Of a DNA stretch of 64,000 bases, positions 16,195-25,054 are shown piece by piece (the first letter of the stretch is position 1; each line of letters starts with the position of its first letter). Below the pieces are notes generated by a model, which saw only the letters and a program-made list of their open reading frames with translations, was not told where the DNA came from and did no database searches. Location: positions 310,001 through 374,000 of the forward strand of contig NZ_FNZM01000004.1 in the NCBI RefSeq assembly GCF_900109265.1. Reading direction: 5' to 3'. The stretch is from Paraburkholderia tropica (GTDB taxonomy: Bacteria; Pseudomonadota; Gammaproteobacteria; Burkholderiales; Burkholderiaceae). The position numbers and the translations under genes are program-made.

Positions 16195-17205
16195 ATGTCA
16201 CCGACTTCGTCGAACACCATCGCTTCCCCGCAAGATTCGCGCCGCGCGGGCATCGTCGGCGCAGGCAGCATCGGCGTGGCCTTCGCCGTCGTGTTCGCGC
16301 GGGCGGGCTGGCGCGTGCGTCTGTTCGATCCCGACGCGCAACGCCGCGCCGCCGCGCCCGCCGAAATCGCGCTGCGTCTCGACGACCTCACGCGTTTCGC
16401 GCTGATCGACGAAAGCGCCGCGCAAATCGCCGCGCGCGTGGAGATCGTCGATACGCTCGAAGCCGCGGCCGCCGACGCCGATCTCGTGCAGGAATGCGCG
16501 CCCGAGCGCGCGGAACTCAAGCGCGACCTGTTCGCACAACTCGATCGCGCCGCGCCGGCGCAGGCGATCCTCGCGAGCGCATCGTCGTTTCTCGCGGCGT
16601 CGAAATTCGTCGACGAAAGCTTGCCGGGCCATGCGCGCTGCCTCGTCGCGCATCCGGGCAATCCGCCTTATCTCGTGCCGGTGGTCGAGATCGTGCCCGC
16701 GCCCTTCACGTCGGCGGCGGCCACCACGCGCGCGATCGCGCTCTATGGCGAAGCGGGCCTCATGCCCGTGCGCGTGAAGCAGGAAGTCGCCGGCTTCATC
16801 TTCAACCGCCTGCAAGGCGCGGTGCTGCGCGAAGCGTATTGCCTCGTGCGCGACGGCGTGGCTTCCGTGGACGACATCGACACCGTGATGCGCGAAGGAC
16901 TCGCGCCGCGCTGGTCGGTGATCGGTCCGTTCGAAACGGTCGATCTGAATACGCGCGGCGGCATTGCTTCGCACGCGCAAAAGATGGGGCCGTCGTACGA
17001 ACGCATGGGCGCCGAGCGCGGCCAGCACGATCCGTGGACGCCCGAGCTGGTCGCTCAGGTGGAAGCCGCGCGCCGCGCTGCGCTCCCGCTCGATCAATGG
17101 GACGCGCGCGTGGCCTGGCGCGACCGTCAACTGATGCAACTCGCGCGTCAGCGCAAAACCGCTTCGAACAAGGACGCCGACACGCCCAACAGCCGCGACG
17201 ATTGA
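16195..17205 (+). CDS. 3-hydroxyacyl-CoA dehydrogenase-family protein, lambda-crystallin/L-gulonate 3-dehydrogenase-like
   Basis: 336 residues. The NAD-binding motif is GIVGAGSIGVAFAVVFARAGWRVRLFD. The catalytic His is in LVAHPGNPPYLVPVVEIVPAP, a form typical of lambda-crystallin/gulonate dehydrogenases (HPxNPP) and unlike acyl-CoA enzymes or carnitine dehydrogenase. FIFNRLQGAVLREAY follows, as in the family C-terminal domain. It begins two bases after the SDR stop. A free hydroxy-acid, not a CoA thioester, is therefore the more likely substrate, although this is an inference from motif resemblance. Confidence 0.83.
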   Translation: MSPTSSNTIASPQDSRRAGIVGAGSIGVAFAVVFARAGWRVRLFDPDAQRRAAAPAEIALRLDDLTRFALIDESAAQIAARVEIVDTLEAAAADADLVQECAPERAELKRDLFAQLDRAAPAQAILASASSFLAASKFVDESLPGHARCLVAHPGNPPYLVPVVEIVPAPFTSAAATTRAIALYGEAGLMPVRVKQEVAGFIFNRLQGAVLREAYCLVRDGVASVDDIDTVMREGLAPRWSVIGPFETVDLNTRGGIASHAQKMGPSYERMGAERGQHDPWTPELVAQVEAARRAALPLDQWDARVAWRDRQLMQLARQRKTASNKDADTPNSRDD

Positions 17206-17273
17206 ACCACACGCTCGCGGCATGGACCGCGAGAGAGACCCAAGAACTACTACGAATTGAAAGAGACACAGCC

Positions 17274-18602
17274 ATGCAAAGAGTCACCGCCTTCTTCACC
17301 GAGCTGATGCGCCGGTATCTGCCCGATCCTTTTGTCTTCGCCATCGGCCTGACGTTGCTCACGATGGCGCTCGCCGTGATCGTCCAGGGCCAGGCCGTCA
17401 CAGCGCTCACCACGAGCTGGGGCAAGGGCTTCTGGGCGCTGCTCGCGTTCACCACGCAAATGGCCGTGATTCTCGCAATGGGTTACGTGCTCGCGACCGC
17501 GCCGCTCACGGACCGCTTTCTCGATCGTCTCGTCTCGCACGTGAATTCGCCGCGTATGGCGATCATCGTCGCGACGCTGGTGGGCGGCATCGGCAGTTAT
17601 CTGAACTGGGGCTTCGGTCTCGTGGTGGGCGGCATCGTCGCGCGCAAGCTCGCGATGCGCGTGAACGGCGTGCATTATCCGCTCATCATCGCCTCCGCCT
17701 ATAGCGGCTTCACGCTCTACGGCCTCGGGCTGTCGGCCAGCATTCCCGTACTGATCTCGACGAAGGGCCATCCGCTCGAAGCACAAATGGGCGTTATTCC
17801 GTTGTCCGAAACAATCTTTTCGCCGACGATGCTGATCACGAGCCTCGTGACCATCATCACGCTGCCGCTGCTCAATGCGTGGCTGCATCCGAAGGCCGGC
17901 CAGCCCGTGAAGGAAATCGACCGCGCGCGCGAAGCGCAGTCGAAGGCGGACGCACCCGCCATCGACGTGGACGACGGCAAAACGCTCGCCAACCGCCTGA
18001 ACAACAGCCGCGTGCTGAGCTACGTGATCGGTCTGATCGGCATGGGTTATGTGGCGCTGCATTTCGTGCAGGGCGGCAGCATCGACCTGAATCTCATCAA
18101 CTTCTTCATTCTGTTCCTCGGGATCCTGCTGCTCGGCACGCCGATCCGCTATGTGGAGAAACTGAACGAAGGCATTCGCACGATCAGCGGCATCATTCTG
18201 CAATATCCGTTTTATGCGGGCATTATGGCGATCATGGCGTCGTCGGGGCTCGTCAACACGTTTTCCGAAGCGTTCGTGAAAGTCGCCACGCCGGCCACGC
18301 TGCCGTTCTGGGGCTTGATCAGTTCGTTCGTGATTAACTTCTTCGCGCCCTCGGGCGGCGGCCACTGGGTCATTCAAGGCCCGTTCATGATCGAGGCGGC
18401 CAAGACCCTCGGCGCGTCGGTCGGCCATACGTCCACGGCGGTGATGCTCGGCAACGCGTGGAACGATCTGGTGCAGCCGTTCTGGATTCTGCCGGCGCTC
18501 GCGCTGTCGAAACTCAAGCTCAAAGACATCATGGGCTACACGGTCATCATGATGATCTGGATCGGCATCGTGTATTCGGCGGCGATTCTCATCTGGGGCT
18601 AA
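17274..18602 (+). CDS. AtoE-like short-chain fatty-acid/carboxylate transporter
   Basis: 442 residues with about a dozen hydrophobic helices. The family features are YLPDPFVFAIGLTLLT at the N-terminus, ILAMGYVLATAPL, GGIGSYLNWGFGLVVGGIVARKLA, and FFAPSGGGHWVIQGPFM with GNAWNDLVQPFWILPAL at the C-terminus. This is the AtoE/TIGR00366 group, associated with uptake of short-chain carboxylates. It lies 68 bp after the dehydrogenase in the same operon and is probably the importer of the pathway substrate. Confidence 0.88.
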   Translation: MQRVTAFFTELMRRYLPDPFVFAIGLTLLTMALAVIVQGQAVTALTTSWGKGFWALLAFTTQMAVILAMGYVLATAPLTDRFLDRLVSHVNSPRMAIIVATLVGGIGSYLNWGFGLVVGGIVARKLAMRVNGVHYPLIIASAYSGFTLYGLGLSASIPVLISTKGHPLEAQMGVIPLSETIFSPTMLITSLVTIITLPLLNAWLHPKAGQPVKEIDRAREAQSKADAPAIDVDDGKTLANRLNNSRVLSYVIGLIGMGYVALHFVQGGSIDLNLINFFILFLGILLLGTPIRYVEKLNEGIRTISGIILQYPFYAGIMAIMASSGLVNTFSEAFVKVATPATLPFWGLISSFVINFFAPSGGGHWVIQGPFMIEAAKTLGASVGHTSTAVMLGNAWNDLVQPFWILPALALSKLKLKDIMGYTVIMMIWIGIVYSAAILIWG

Positions 18603-18657
18603 CGCTCGAACCGGCATTTTTCTTCGCTCGCCTCATTCGAATCAACAGGAGTTCACG

Positions 18658-18942
18658 ATGCTGTTTCTCGTTCATATGCAAGTCCAGATCCCGGCCGACA
18701 CCGACAAGGCTTTCGCCGACGCGCTGAAGGCCGAGGAAAAGGCCTTTTCGCAGAAGCTCCAGCAGGAAGGCAAATGGCGCCATCTGTGGCGCGTGGTGGG
18801 CGAGTATGCGAATTACAGCGTATTCGACGTGGAATCGAACGACGAACTGCACACGATGCTTTCCGCGCTGCCGCTGTTCCCGTTCATGAAGATCAGCGTC
18901 ACGCCGCTCGCGCAGCATCCTTCGGCCATTGCGCCCAATTAA
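18658..18942 (+). CDS. Muconolactone delta-isomerase-like small protein
   Basis: 94 residues. MLFLVHMQVQIP, then KLQQEGKWRHLWRVVGEYANYSVFDVESNDELHTMLSALPLFPFM, is the recognisable layout of the muconolactone isomerase (CatC) ferredoxin-like fold, including the LPLFP segment. No catA or catB is present, so it probably does not belong to the catechol ortho pathway. AGGAG precedes ATG 18658. With the following YciI-like gene it forms a pair of small dimeric alpha/beta-barrel-type proteins of unknown role in this operon. Confidence 0.84.
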   Translation: MLFLVHMQVQIPADTDKAFADALKAEEKAFSQKLQQEGKWRHLWRVVGEYANYSVFDVESNDELHTMLSALPLFPFMKISVTPLAQHPSAIAPN

Positions 18943-18958
18943 GCGGAGTGCGATTGCC

Positions 18959-19255
18959 ATGCCCTTTCTGATCGAAACCTTCGACAAGCCCGGTCACGCG
19001 CATGTACGCGCCAGCGAGCGCGAGGTGCATCTCGCGTTTCTCGAAGCCAACAAGGCGCTGCTGCTCGCCTGTGGCGCCAAGCTCAACGACGACGGCAGCA
19101 GCGCGGGCGGCGGCATTTATATTGTCGACGTTGAAACGCGCGACGCGGCCGAACAGTTCATCGCCCAAGATCCGTTCTGGAAAGTGGATCTGTTCGAGCG
19201 CGTGAGCATCGTGCGCTGGCGCAAAGCCTACGTGGACGGCACCTGCTACCTCTGA
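18959..19255 (+). CDS. YciI-like protein
   Basis: 98 residues beginning MPFLIETFDKPGHAHVRASE. The YciI/YCII fold signature is seen as REVHLAFLEANKALLLACG and DVETRDAAEQFIAQDPFWKVDLFERVSIVRW. The family has a ferredoxin-like fold with a His/Asp pair, and some members act in dehalogenation or lactone chemistry, but most are uncharacterised. It follows the muconolactone-isomerase-like gene by 16 bp and closes the operon, just before two hairpins. Confidence 0.85.
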   Translation: MPFLIETFDKPGHAHVRASEREVHLAFLEANKALLLACGAKLNDDGSSAGGGIYIVDVETRDAAEQFIAQDPFWKVDLFERVSIVRWRKAYVDGTCYL

Positions 19256-19288
19256 GCACGACGCTCGTTTAAAGCATCAACCCTCGGA

Positions 19289-19312
19289 CGGCGCCGTGCC
19301 TGTACGGCGCCG
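19289..19312 (+). terminator. GC-rich hairpin at end of the IclR-linked operon
   Basis: CGGCGCCGT (19289-19297) pairs perfectly with ACGGCGCCG (19304-19312), with a six-base loop. Only CTGTTT follows, so by itself it is a weak terminator. It stands just ahead of the stronger candidate at 19319-19359. Confidence 0.5.
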
Positions 19313-19318
19313 CTGTTT

Positions 19319-19359
19319 GGCCCGGCGTGCGCCCCTCCTGCGCGTCTGGGCCGTTTTTT
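19319..19359 (+). terminator. Rho-independent terminator after the YciI-like gene
   Basis: GGCCC at 19319 and GGGCC ending at 19352 enclose an imperfect GC-rich inner stem, followed by TTTTTT at 19354-19359. It ends the rightward operon at the point where it meets the leftward NCS1 permease gene. Confidence 0.6.
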
Positions 19360-20794
19360 ATCGGGCTTCGATACTGCCCGCCGCTTCCGGCAGGATCATC
19401 TGCTCGGGCACGTTCGAGCGGGCAAACCGCGTCGCGCAGTAATACACCGCGCCCGGCGCCACGATGCCGACGATCCACGAAATATCCACGCCGCCCAGCC
19501 GATCGACCCAGGGCCCCGTATAAAAGCCCGTGGCGACAAACGGCAACTGCACCAGCACGCCCAGCACGTACACCGCGATGCCCACGCCGTTCCAGCGTCC
19601 ATAGCGGCCATTCGCGTCGAACAGCGCCGGGACGTCGTAGCGTTCGCGCGTCACGCAGTAGTAATCGACGAGATTGATCGCGCTCCACGGCGTGAAGAAG
19701 ATCAGCAGAAACAACAGAAACGACGAGAACGCTTTCAAAAACGCGTGCTGCCCCGCGAGCGCGATCGCGCTTGACACGCTCACCGTGAGAATCACGAATG
19801 CAATCCGCGTGCAGCCCGAAATCTCGCGGCGCTGGCCGATGCCGGTAATGATCGCCGCCACCGACATCACGCTGCCGTAGGCATTGAGCGTGGTGATCGT
19901 GAGCTTGCCCAGCGCGATCGTCAGATAGAGAACGCCCGCGATCGCGCCCGTTGCGCCGAGCCCGACCACGAAGGCCACCTCGTGGCCCGCGAAGCGGTCA
20001 CCCGCCAGCGCGGCGGCGAACACGCCGAAGGTCATCGCCACCTGCGCGCCGACCACCGTGCCGCTGAACACGGCGAAAAAGGTTTTCAGCGGCGACGTCG
20101 ACTTCGGTAGATAGCGCGAGTAATCGGCCACGTAAGGACCGTAAGCGATTTGCCACGACGCCGAAAGCGACACCGCCAGCAGAAACGAAGCGGGCGTGAA
20201 ATGCCGGTTGGCCGCCAGCGTCGCCCACGCGTGACCGTGCAACAAACTCGCGAACAGATACAGAAACACCAGCGTGCCGACCACGCTCGCCACACGCCCC
20301 ATCGCATGTATGGTGCGATAACCGAGACCCGCCAGCAGGATCACGATAGCCGCGAAGATCAGGATGGCCGAGGTATTGCCCACGTTGAGCAATTCAGCAA
20401 TCGCCTGCCCGGCCAGCACGGTGCCGCCCGCCGAAAATCCCACATACATCACGCAAACGAGCACGAGCGGAATAATCGCGCCGTACACGCCGAATTGCAC
20501 GCGACTCGAAATCATTTGCGGCAAACCGAGTTGCGGACCCTGCGCGCCGTGCAGCGCCATCACGACACCGCCCAGCAATTGCCCGATGAGCAAACCGATA
20601 ACCGACCAGAAAACGTCGCCGCCCAATACCACCGCGAGCGCGCCGACCACCACGGCGGTGATCTGCAGATTCGCGCCGAACCACAGCGTGAACTGACTGC
20701 GCAGGCTGCCGTGGCGTTCGGCGTCGGGAATATAGTCGATCGAGCGCCGCTCGACCAACGAGGCTTTTGCAGTACGTGTTGCGGTGCGAACCAT
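19358..20794 (-). CDS. NCS1-family permease (cytosine/purine/allantoin type)
   Basis: 478 residues with about 12 membrane segments. The N-terminal cytoplasmic part RSIDYIPDAERHGSLRSQFTLWFGANLQI is the hallmark of purine-cytosine permeases (NCS1, CodB/Fcy-like). GAQGPQLGLPQMISSRVQFGVYG and SASWQIAYGPYVADYSRYLP are further signature regions. AAGGAG stands six bases before the ATG. It is alone on its strand, and its likely cargo is a nucleobase, hydantoin or similar N-heterocycle. A hydantoin-type cargo would suit the dihydropyrimidinase-like gene at 2587, but that link is speculative. Confidence 0.87.
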   Translation of the reverse strand: MVRTATRTAKASLVERRSIDYIPDAERHGSLRSQFTLWFGANLQITAVVVGALAVVLGGDVFWSVIGLLIGQLLGGVVMALHGAQGPQLGLPQMISSRVQFGVYGAIIPLVLVCVMYVGFSAGGTVLAGQAIAELLNVGNTSAILIFAAIVILLAGLGYRTIHAMGRVASVVGTLVFLYLFASLLHGHAWATLAANRHFTPASFLLAVSLSASWQIAYGPYVADYSRYLPKSTSPLKTFFAVFSGTVVGAQVAMTFGVFAAALAGDRFAGHEVAFVVGLGATGAIAGVLYLTIALGKLTITTLNAYGSVMSVAAIITGIGQRREISGCTRIAFVILTVSVSSAIALAGQHAFLKAFSSFLLFLLIFFTPWSAINLVDYYCVTRERYDVPALFDANGRYGRWNGVGIAVYVLGVLVQLPFVATGFYTGPWVDRLGGVDISWIVGIVAPGAVYYCATRFARSNVPEQMILPEAAGSIEAR

Positions 20795-20936
20795 GCTTCG
20801 CTCCTTGTGGGCAGAACTGCTGGGGTATGAGAGTGCGAATAAAACGGCTTAAAAAACCGGCTCGATGAATTTATATGAACAAAAACCGTGTGTGCCAGAC
20901 TTGATAAACCCTGTGTGCGTCCGGCATCCGCAGCAT

Positions 20937-22076
20937 TCAGGCGAGCACGGCGCGCGCGATCACCGTGCGTTGAATCTCCGATGAGCCTTCGTAGATCCGC
21001 AGAATCCGCGCGTCGCGCACGAGTCGCTCCACCCGCAGCTCGCGCGTAAAGCCGTATCCTCCATGCATCTGCAACGCGGCGTCGGTGACGAATCCCACCA
21101 TTTCCGAGGCGTAAAGTTTCGCCATCGACGCGGCATCCGTGAACGGTTCGCCCGCGCCTCGCCGCGCGGCCGCCTGCAAGGTGAGCAACCAGGCGGCTTC
21201 GAGCCGCGTCTTCATATCGGCGAATACCCACTGCAAGCCTTGCTTGCGCGCGAGCGCTTCGCCGCCCACTTCGCGTTGCTTCGCCCATTCCACCGCGTCG
21301 GAGAGCGCCGCTTCGGCAATGCCGAGACTCGTCGCCGCCACGTCGAGGCGGCTGTTATCGAGCACTTTCATCGCCGTGCGAAAACCCGTGCCCTCTTCGC
21401 CCAGACGATTCGCCTCAGGCACAAAGCAATCGAGCGCGATTTCGTGCGCCGGTGCGCCGCGTATGCCCATCAGCTTTTCCGCGCCTGAAATGGTGACGCC
21501 CGGCGTGTTCGTATCCACCACGAATGCGCTGATGCCGCGCGTGCCCTGCTCGGGCGACGTCTTCGCATACACCACGATAAAGTGCGCCGCGCCCGCGTTT
21601 GAAATGAAATGCTTGGTGCCGCGCAGCCGGTAGCCGTCGCCTTCGCGCAGCGCGACGGTTTTCATGCCCGCGGGATTCGAACCAGCCTGGGGTTCCGTCA
21701 ACGCGAATGCGCCGAGTTTGACGCCCGCCGCCGCGTCGGGCAAATAGCGCTCGCGCAATGCGTCGTCGGCGCCGATCAGCAGCGAGTCGGTGGCGAGATA
21801 ATGCGCGCCGATCATCGACGATGTGGCTGCGCATGCGGCCGCGATTTCCGAAAGCGCGAGGATGATCGCGGCAGGCGTCGCGCCAATGCCGCCCCATCGC
21901 TCCGGCAGATTCATGCCCATCACGCCGAGTTCGGCGAGCGCGCTCACGTAGCGCGTCGTGGCGATTTCCTCGTGATCGACCTGTGCCGCGCGCGGCGCAA
22001 GTTCGGTTTGCGCGTAACGGCGGATTGCATCGGCGATCTCCAGATCGGCGTCGCTCACACCCAGTCGCTTAAGCAT
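20937..22076 (-). CDS. Acyl-CoA dehydrogenase
   Basis: 379 residues, full length. FALTEPQAGSNPAGM is the FAD/substrate motif, HFISNAG the second one, and MHGGYGFTRELRVERLVRDARILRIYEGSSEIQRTVIAR the C-terminal signature, with the catalytic Glu in YEGSSE. It oxidises an acyl-CoA to the enoyl-CoA and passes electrons to ETF. AGGAG precedes ATG 22076, which overlaps the CoA-transferase stop by eight bases, so the two are co-translated. The acid used is not revealed by the sequence. Confidence 0.92.
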   Translation of the reverse strand: MLKRLGVSDADLEIADAIRRYAQTELAPRAAQVDHEEIATTRYVSALAELGVMGMNLPERWGGIGATPAAIILALSEIAAACAATSSMIGAHYLATDSLLIGADDALRERYLPDAAAGVKLGAFALTEPQAGSNPAGMKTVALREGDGYRLRGTKHFISNAGAAHFIVVYAKTSPEQGTRGISAFVVDTNTPGVTISGAEKLMGIRGAPAHEIALDCFVPEANRLGEEGTGFRTAMKVLDNSRLDVAATSLGIAEAALSDAVEWAKQREVGGEALARKQGLQWVFADMKTRLEAAWLLTLQAAARRGAGEPFTDAASMAKLYASEMVGFVTDAALQMHGGYGFTRELRVERLVRDARILRIYEGSSEIQRTVIARAVLA

Positions 22077-23328
22077 GCGTATTCTCCTCTTTTATTTCGT
22101 TATACGAATCTTTGTTCGCGTGATGATGTAGCGCGGTGATTGCACCGGCATCGCACAACGCGGCGATCTGTTCGTCGTCGAGTCCAAGCTTTTGCGACAG
22201 CACGGCCAACGTATGCTCGCCGAGGCGCGGCGCGCGCGTCGAACGCGTGTTCGGATACGCGGAAAATTTCACCGGCTGGCGCGGCAGACGCACGGTCTTA
22301 CCGTTGCCTGAAGGCGCGTCGATCAACAAGCCGCGTTCGCGCGCCTGCTCGCTTTCGAGCGCCGCGCGCACGCTTTGAATCGGCGCGACAGGAATGCCGG
22401 CGTCGCTCAACGCCGCGTTCACCTGTGCGACGGTCAATTCGCTCGACCATGCTTCGATACGCTCGCGTAGCGCCGCTTCGTGCTCGCAGCGCAAACTGTC
22501 GCTCTCGAAGCGCGGGTCGCCGGGCAGTTCCGGCGCGCCGATCGCCTGCGCCAGCCGCGCAAACAGCCGGTTATTCAGCACGGCCACGACGAAGTGGCCA
22601 TCGCACGCGCGGAATGCCCCGAACGGCGCCGAGGACGGATGGCGATTACCCACGCGCCGCTGCGAAGCACCGGTCGTGGCATAGCGCGAGACGAGCGTGG
22701 CGGTCAGGCTCAGCGTGGCGTCGAACATGGCAACATCGACGTGCGTGCCTGTGCCCGTGCGCTCGCGAGCCAGCAGCGCGGCGAGCACGCCCCACGACGC
22801 GAAGATGCCGCTCACCACATCGGACACCGATTCGCCGATGACCGTGGGTTCGCCATCGGGCGCGCCGGTCGCGTCCATGAGCCCGCACATCGCTTGCAGG
22901 ATGATGTCGTAAGCGGGTCGATGCGACTCCGGCCCGCTCTGCCCGAAGCCCGACACGCTCGCATAGACGAGCGCCGGATTGCGCGCCACCAGCGTCTCGT
23001 AGCCAATGCCGAGCCGCGTCGCCACGCCGGGGCGAAAGTTCTCGACCACCACGTCGGCCTGCGCGCAAAGCGACTGCGCGAGCGCGCGCCCCGCGTCGGT
23101 CTTCAGGTCGATCACGACGCTCTGCTTGTTACGGTTCATCGCGCTGAACAAGCCGCTTTCGCCTTCCGCGAAGGGGCCGATCGCGCGATAGTCGTCGCCG
23201 CCCGGCGGCTCGATCTTGATGACCTCCGCGCCCAGATCGCCGAGCAGCGCGGAGCACAGCGGCCCCGCCAACACGCGGGAAAAATCGATCACACGAATAC
23301 CTTGCAGCGGCAACACGGAATCAGTCAC
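22069..23328 (-). CDS. Family III (CaiB/BaiF) CoA-transferase
   Basis: 419 residues. The N-terminal LQGIRVIDFSRVLAGPLCSALLGDLGAEVIKIEPPGGDD, VVVENFRPGVATRLGIGY and SVSGFGQSGP are classic family III landmarks. The nucleophilic Asp is expected in RPAYDIILQAM (about Asp141). GTG 23328 is chosen because AGGAGAC stands seven bases upstream; a longer frame to 23451 would run across the divergent promoter region. It activates a carboxylic acid by CoA transfer, and the paired acyl-CoA dehydrogenase would act next. A divergent LysR gene is the likely regulator. Confidence 0.9.
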   Translation of the reverse strand: MTDSVLPLQGIRVIDFSRVLAGPLCSALLGDLGAEVIKIEPPGGDDYRAIGPFAEGESGLFSAMNRNKQSVVIDLKTDAGRALAQSLCAQADVVVENFRPGVATRLGIGYETLVARNPALVYASVSGFGQSGPESHRPAYDIILQAMCGLMDATGAPDGEPTVIGESVSDVVSGIFASWGVLAALLARERTGTGTHVDVAMFDATLSLTATLVSRYATTGASQRRVGNRHPSSAPFGAFRACDGHFVVAVLNNRLFARLAQAIGAPELPGDPRFESDSLRCEHEAALRERIEAWSSELTVAQVNAALSDAGIPVAPIQSVRAALESEQARERGLLIDAPSGNGKTVRLPRQPVKFSAYPNTRSTRAPRLGEHTLAVLSQKLGLDDEQIAALCDAGAITALHHHANKDSYNEIKEENTHA

Positions 23329-23468
23329 GGCGGAGTCTCCTGAACATCCGGTCGAGTCGACCGGTGAGCCGATTCTGCACCGCGCCAGCCATAAGATAAA
23401 ATACTGGAATAAATTAACGCCTATACGTTTTTTATATAGCCTCGCGCGCACCGATCCGAGCTAGCCGA
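23329..23468. promoter_or_regulatory. Divergent promoter region between the CoA-transferase and LysR genes
   Basis: 140 bp, markedly AT-rich between about 23390 and 23442 in otherwise GC-rich DNA, with ATAAGATAAAATACTGG and a TTTTTTATATAG stretch. This is the usual place for a LysR operator and overlapping divergent promoters. Exact sites could not be fixed by eye. Confidence 0.45.
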
Positions 23469-24380
23469 ATGAGCCTTTCACTGCGACTGCTGCGTTACTT
23501 CGCCACCGCCGCCGAAACCGGCAGCACGACTGCCGCCGCCAAACATCTGAACGTTTCGCAGCCGTCGATCTCGGTGGCCATCCGCGAACTCGAAACGCAT
23601 TTCAGCGCGCCACTATTTTCGCGTGGCGCGGGCACGGGCATGACGCTCACGCAGTTCGGGGAGCGCAAACTCACGGAAGCGCGTGCGCTGCTCGCCTCGG
23701 CCTCGGCATTCGAAACCGACGACACGGGCGACGAAGACGGCGGCCACGTACAGGTAGGCGTGTTCCGCACGATTGCGCCGGTCTATCTGCCGCGCGTGCT
23801 CAAGATCGCACAAGCGCGTTTCCCGCGCCTGTCGATCCGGTTCGTGGAGGGCGATCTCGCCCAGCTCGACACCTGGCTGCACAAACGGCAGATCGACTTC
23901 GCGCTGATGTACGACGTGGGCCTGCCCGACGACATCGAACGCGAGTGTCTCGCCGAACTGAAGCCGTATGCGCTGGTGCCCGCCGACTCCGCGCTCGCGA
24001 AGCGCAAGCGCGCCGTATCGCTGCACGATCTCGCGAAAGAGCCGTTTATCCAGATCGACCTGCCGCAAAGCCGCGACTTCCTGATGGCGCCGTTCTGGCA
24101 ATGCGGGCTGTCGCCCAACGTGCGTTATCGCGCGACCTCGATCGAACTCGTTCGCTCGATGGTGGCGAGCGGGCTGGGCGTTTCGCTGCTCATCACGCAA
24201 AGCCCCGGCGTGGCGCAGACGACGCTCATCGCCGAACGCCCGATCCGCGAATCGACCATCGTGCAGCCGCTCGTTATCGCGCGCCCTGCTCGCGCGGCGC
24301 ACACGCACGCGTCCGATCTGCTCGCGGCATGTGTGCGCGAAGCCGTGGCGCAGGCCATGCGCGAGCGCACCGGGCGTTGA
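23469..24380 (+). CDS. LysR-family transcriptional regulator
   Basis: 303 residues. The N-terminal helix-turn-helix is LRLLRYFATAAETGSTTAAAKHLNVSQPSISVAIRELETHFSAPLFSR, followed by a periplasmic-binding-like effector domain (VQVGVFRTIAPVYLPRVL and MVASGLGVSLLITQSP). It is divergent from the CoA-transferase/acyl-CoA dehydrogenase pair with a 140-bp shared region, so it probably controls that pair and itself. No strong ribosome-binding site precedes the ATG, but the frame begins exactly at the family N-terminus. Confidence 0.9.
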   Translation: MSLSLRLLRYFATAAETGSTTAAAKHLNVSQPSISVAIRELETHFSAPLFSRGAGTGMTLTQFGERKLTEARALLASASAFETDDTGDEDGGHVQVGVFRTIAPVYLPRVLKIAQARFPRLSIRFVEGDLAQLDTWLHKRQIDFALMYDVGLPDDIERECLAELKPYALVPADSALAKRKRAVSLHDLAKEPFIQIDLPQSRDFLMAPFWQCGLSPNVRYRATSIELVRSMVASGLGVSLLITQSPGVAQTTLIAERPIRESTIVQPLVIARPARAAHTHASDLLAACVREAVAQAMRERTGR

Positions 24381-24505
24381 AGCGCCGGCGAAACCGCTCC
24401 GGGAACACCGTTTGCTCTCTGTCCGGAAGGTCAAACTGGCCTTGGCCGGGCGCCTGAAGCAATCAGGCGGTGTCCGGCTCGCCCACGCTCGTCAGGAGAA
24501 AACGA

Positions 24506-24682
24506 ATGCTCAAGATGGCATTGTTCTTTGCTATTGTGGCCGTTGTTGCGGCCTTGTTTGGTTTTACGGGAGTCGCCGCCGGTGCGGCCGCGATCGCCAA
24601 GATTCTGTTTTTCATTTTCCTCGTGCTGTGCATCGCGTTTCTGGTGCTCGGTGTCTTCGTGGCTAAAAAGATCGTCGATTAG
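24506..24682 (+). CDS. Small membrane protein, DUF1328/UPF0391 (YtjA) family
   Basis: 58 residues: [20 protein letters not shown], then [34 protein letters not shown]. The two hydrophobic helices and the [15 protein letters not shown] segment are diagnostic for the UPF0391 family of stress-associated small membrane proteins with unknown function. AGGAGAA lies seven bases before ATG 24506. It is a single gene between the LysR gene and the porin. Confidence 0.88.
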   Translation: MLKMALFFAIVAVVAALFGFTGVAAGAAAIAKILFFIFLVLCIAFLVLGVFVAKKIVD

Positions 24683-25054
24683 CCGTTCGTCGCGTTCGTC
24701 GATTAGCGCGTCAATCAGCGCATCAATTAGCGTCGCTCCCGCGCCACACATTCTGCAACGTGGCGCGGTTCGCCTGCCCTGTGCATCCGCTTTCAAGACC
24801 TTTCGGTGTGCTTCTCCGCGCACCTCGCCTCCCCTGTTCCGCGCGGTGTTCACGCCTGCCGTGCGCGATTCTAAATTTTCCGCATCAACAACTTAAACCA
24901 TGTTTCATTTTTCAGGCCGTTTTCGACACGGACCTGTAATTGCATTTCCTTAAATTCTCGGTTCCCGCCGCACGGGCCCACAGATCCCCATCGGACTACT
25001 AATCACACGCTCTCCTGTCCGCGCGGCGAAATTCTTTTCATCTACGGAATCGAC
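24683..25054. other. Gene-free region upstream of the first porin, with a short tandem repeat
   Basis: No coding frame is supported. Near 24695-24735 a degenerate 12-bp unit (CGCGTCAATCAG / CGCATCAATTAG, with a related TCGATTAG copy before it) is repeated. The stretch from about 24885 to 24955 is AT-richer and should contain the porin promoter and leader. No terminator with a clear T-run was found after the small membrane protein. Confidence 0.4.

Noticed and set aside
16195..17205. Calling this gene a fatty-acid 3-hydroxyacyl-CoA dehydrogenase or L-carnitine dehydrogenase
   Set aside because: The HPxNPPYLVPVVEIVP motif matches the lambda-crystallin/gulonate type, and no carnitine or beta-oxidation genes are next to it.
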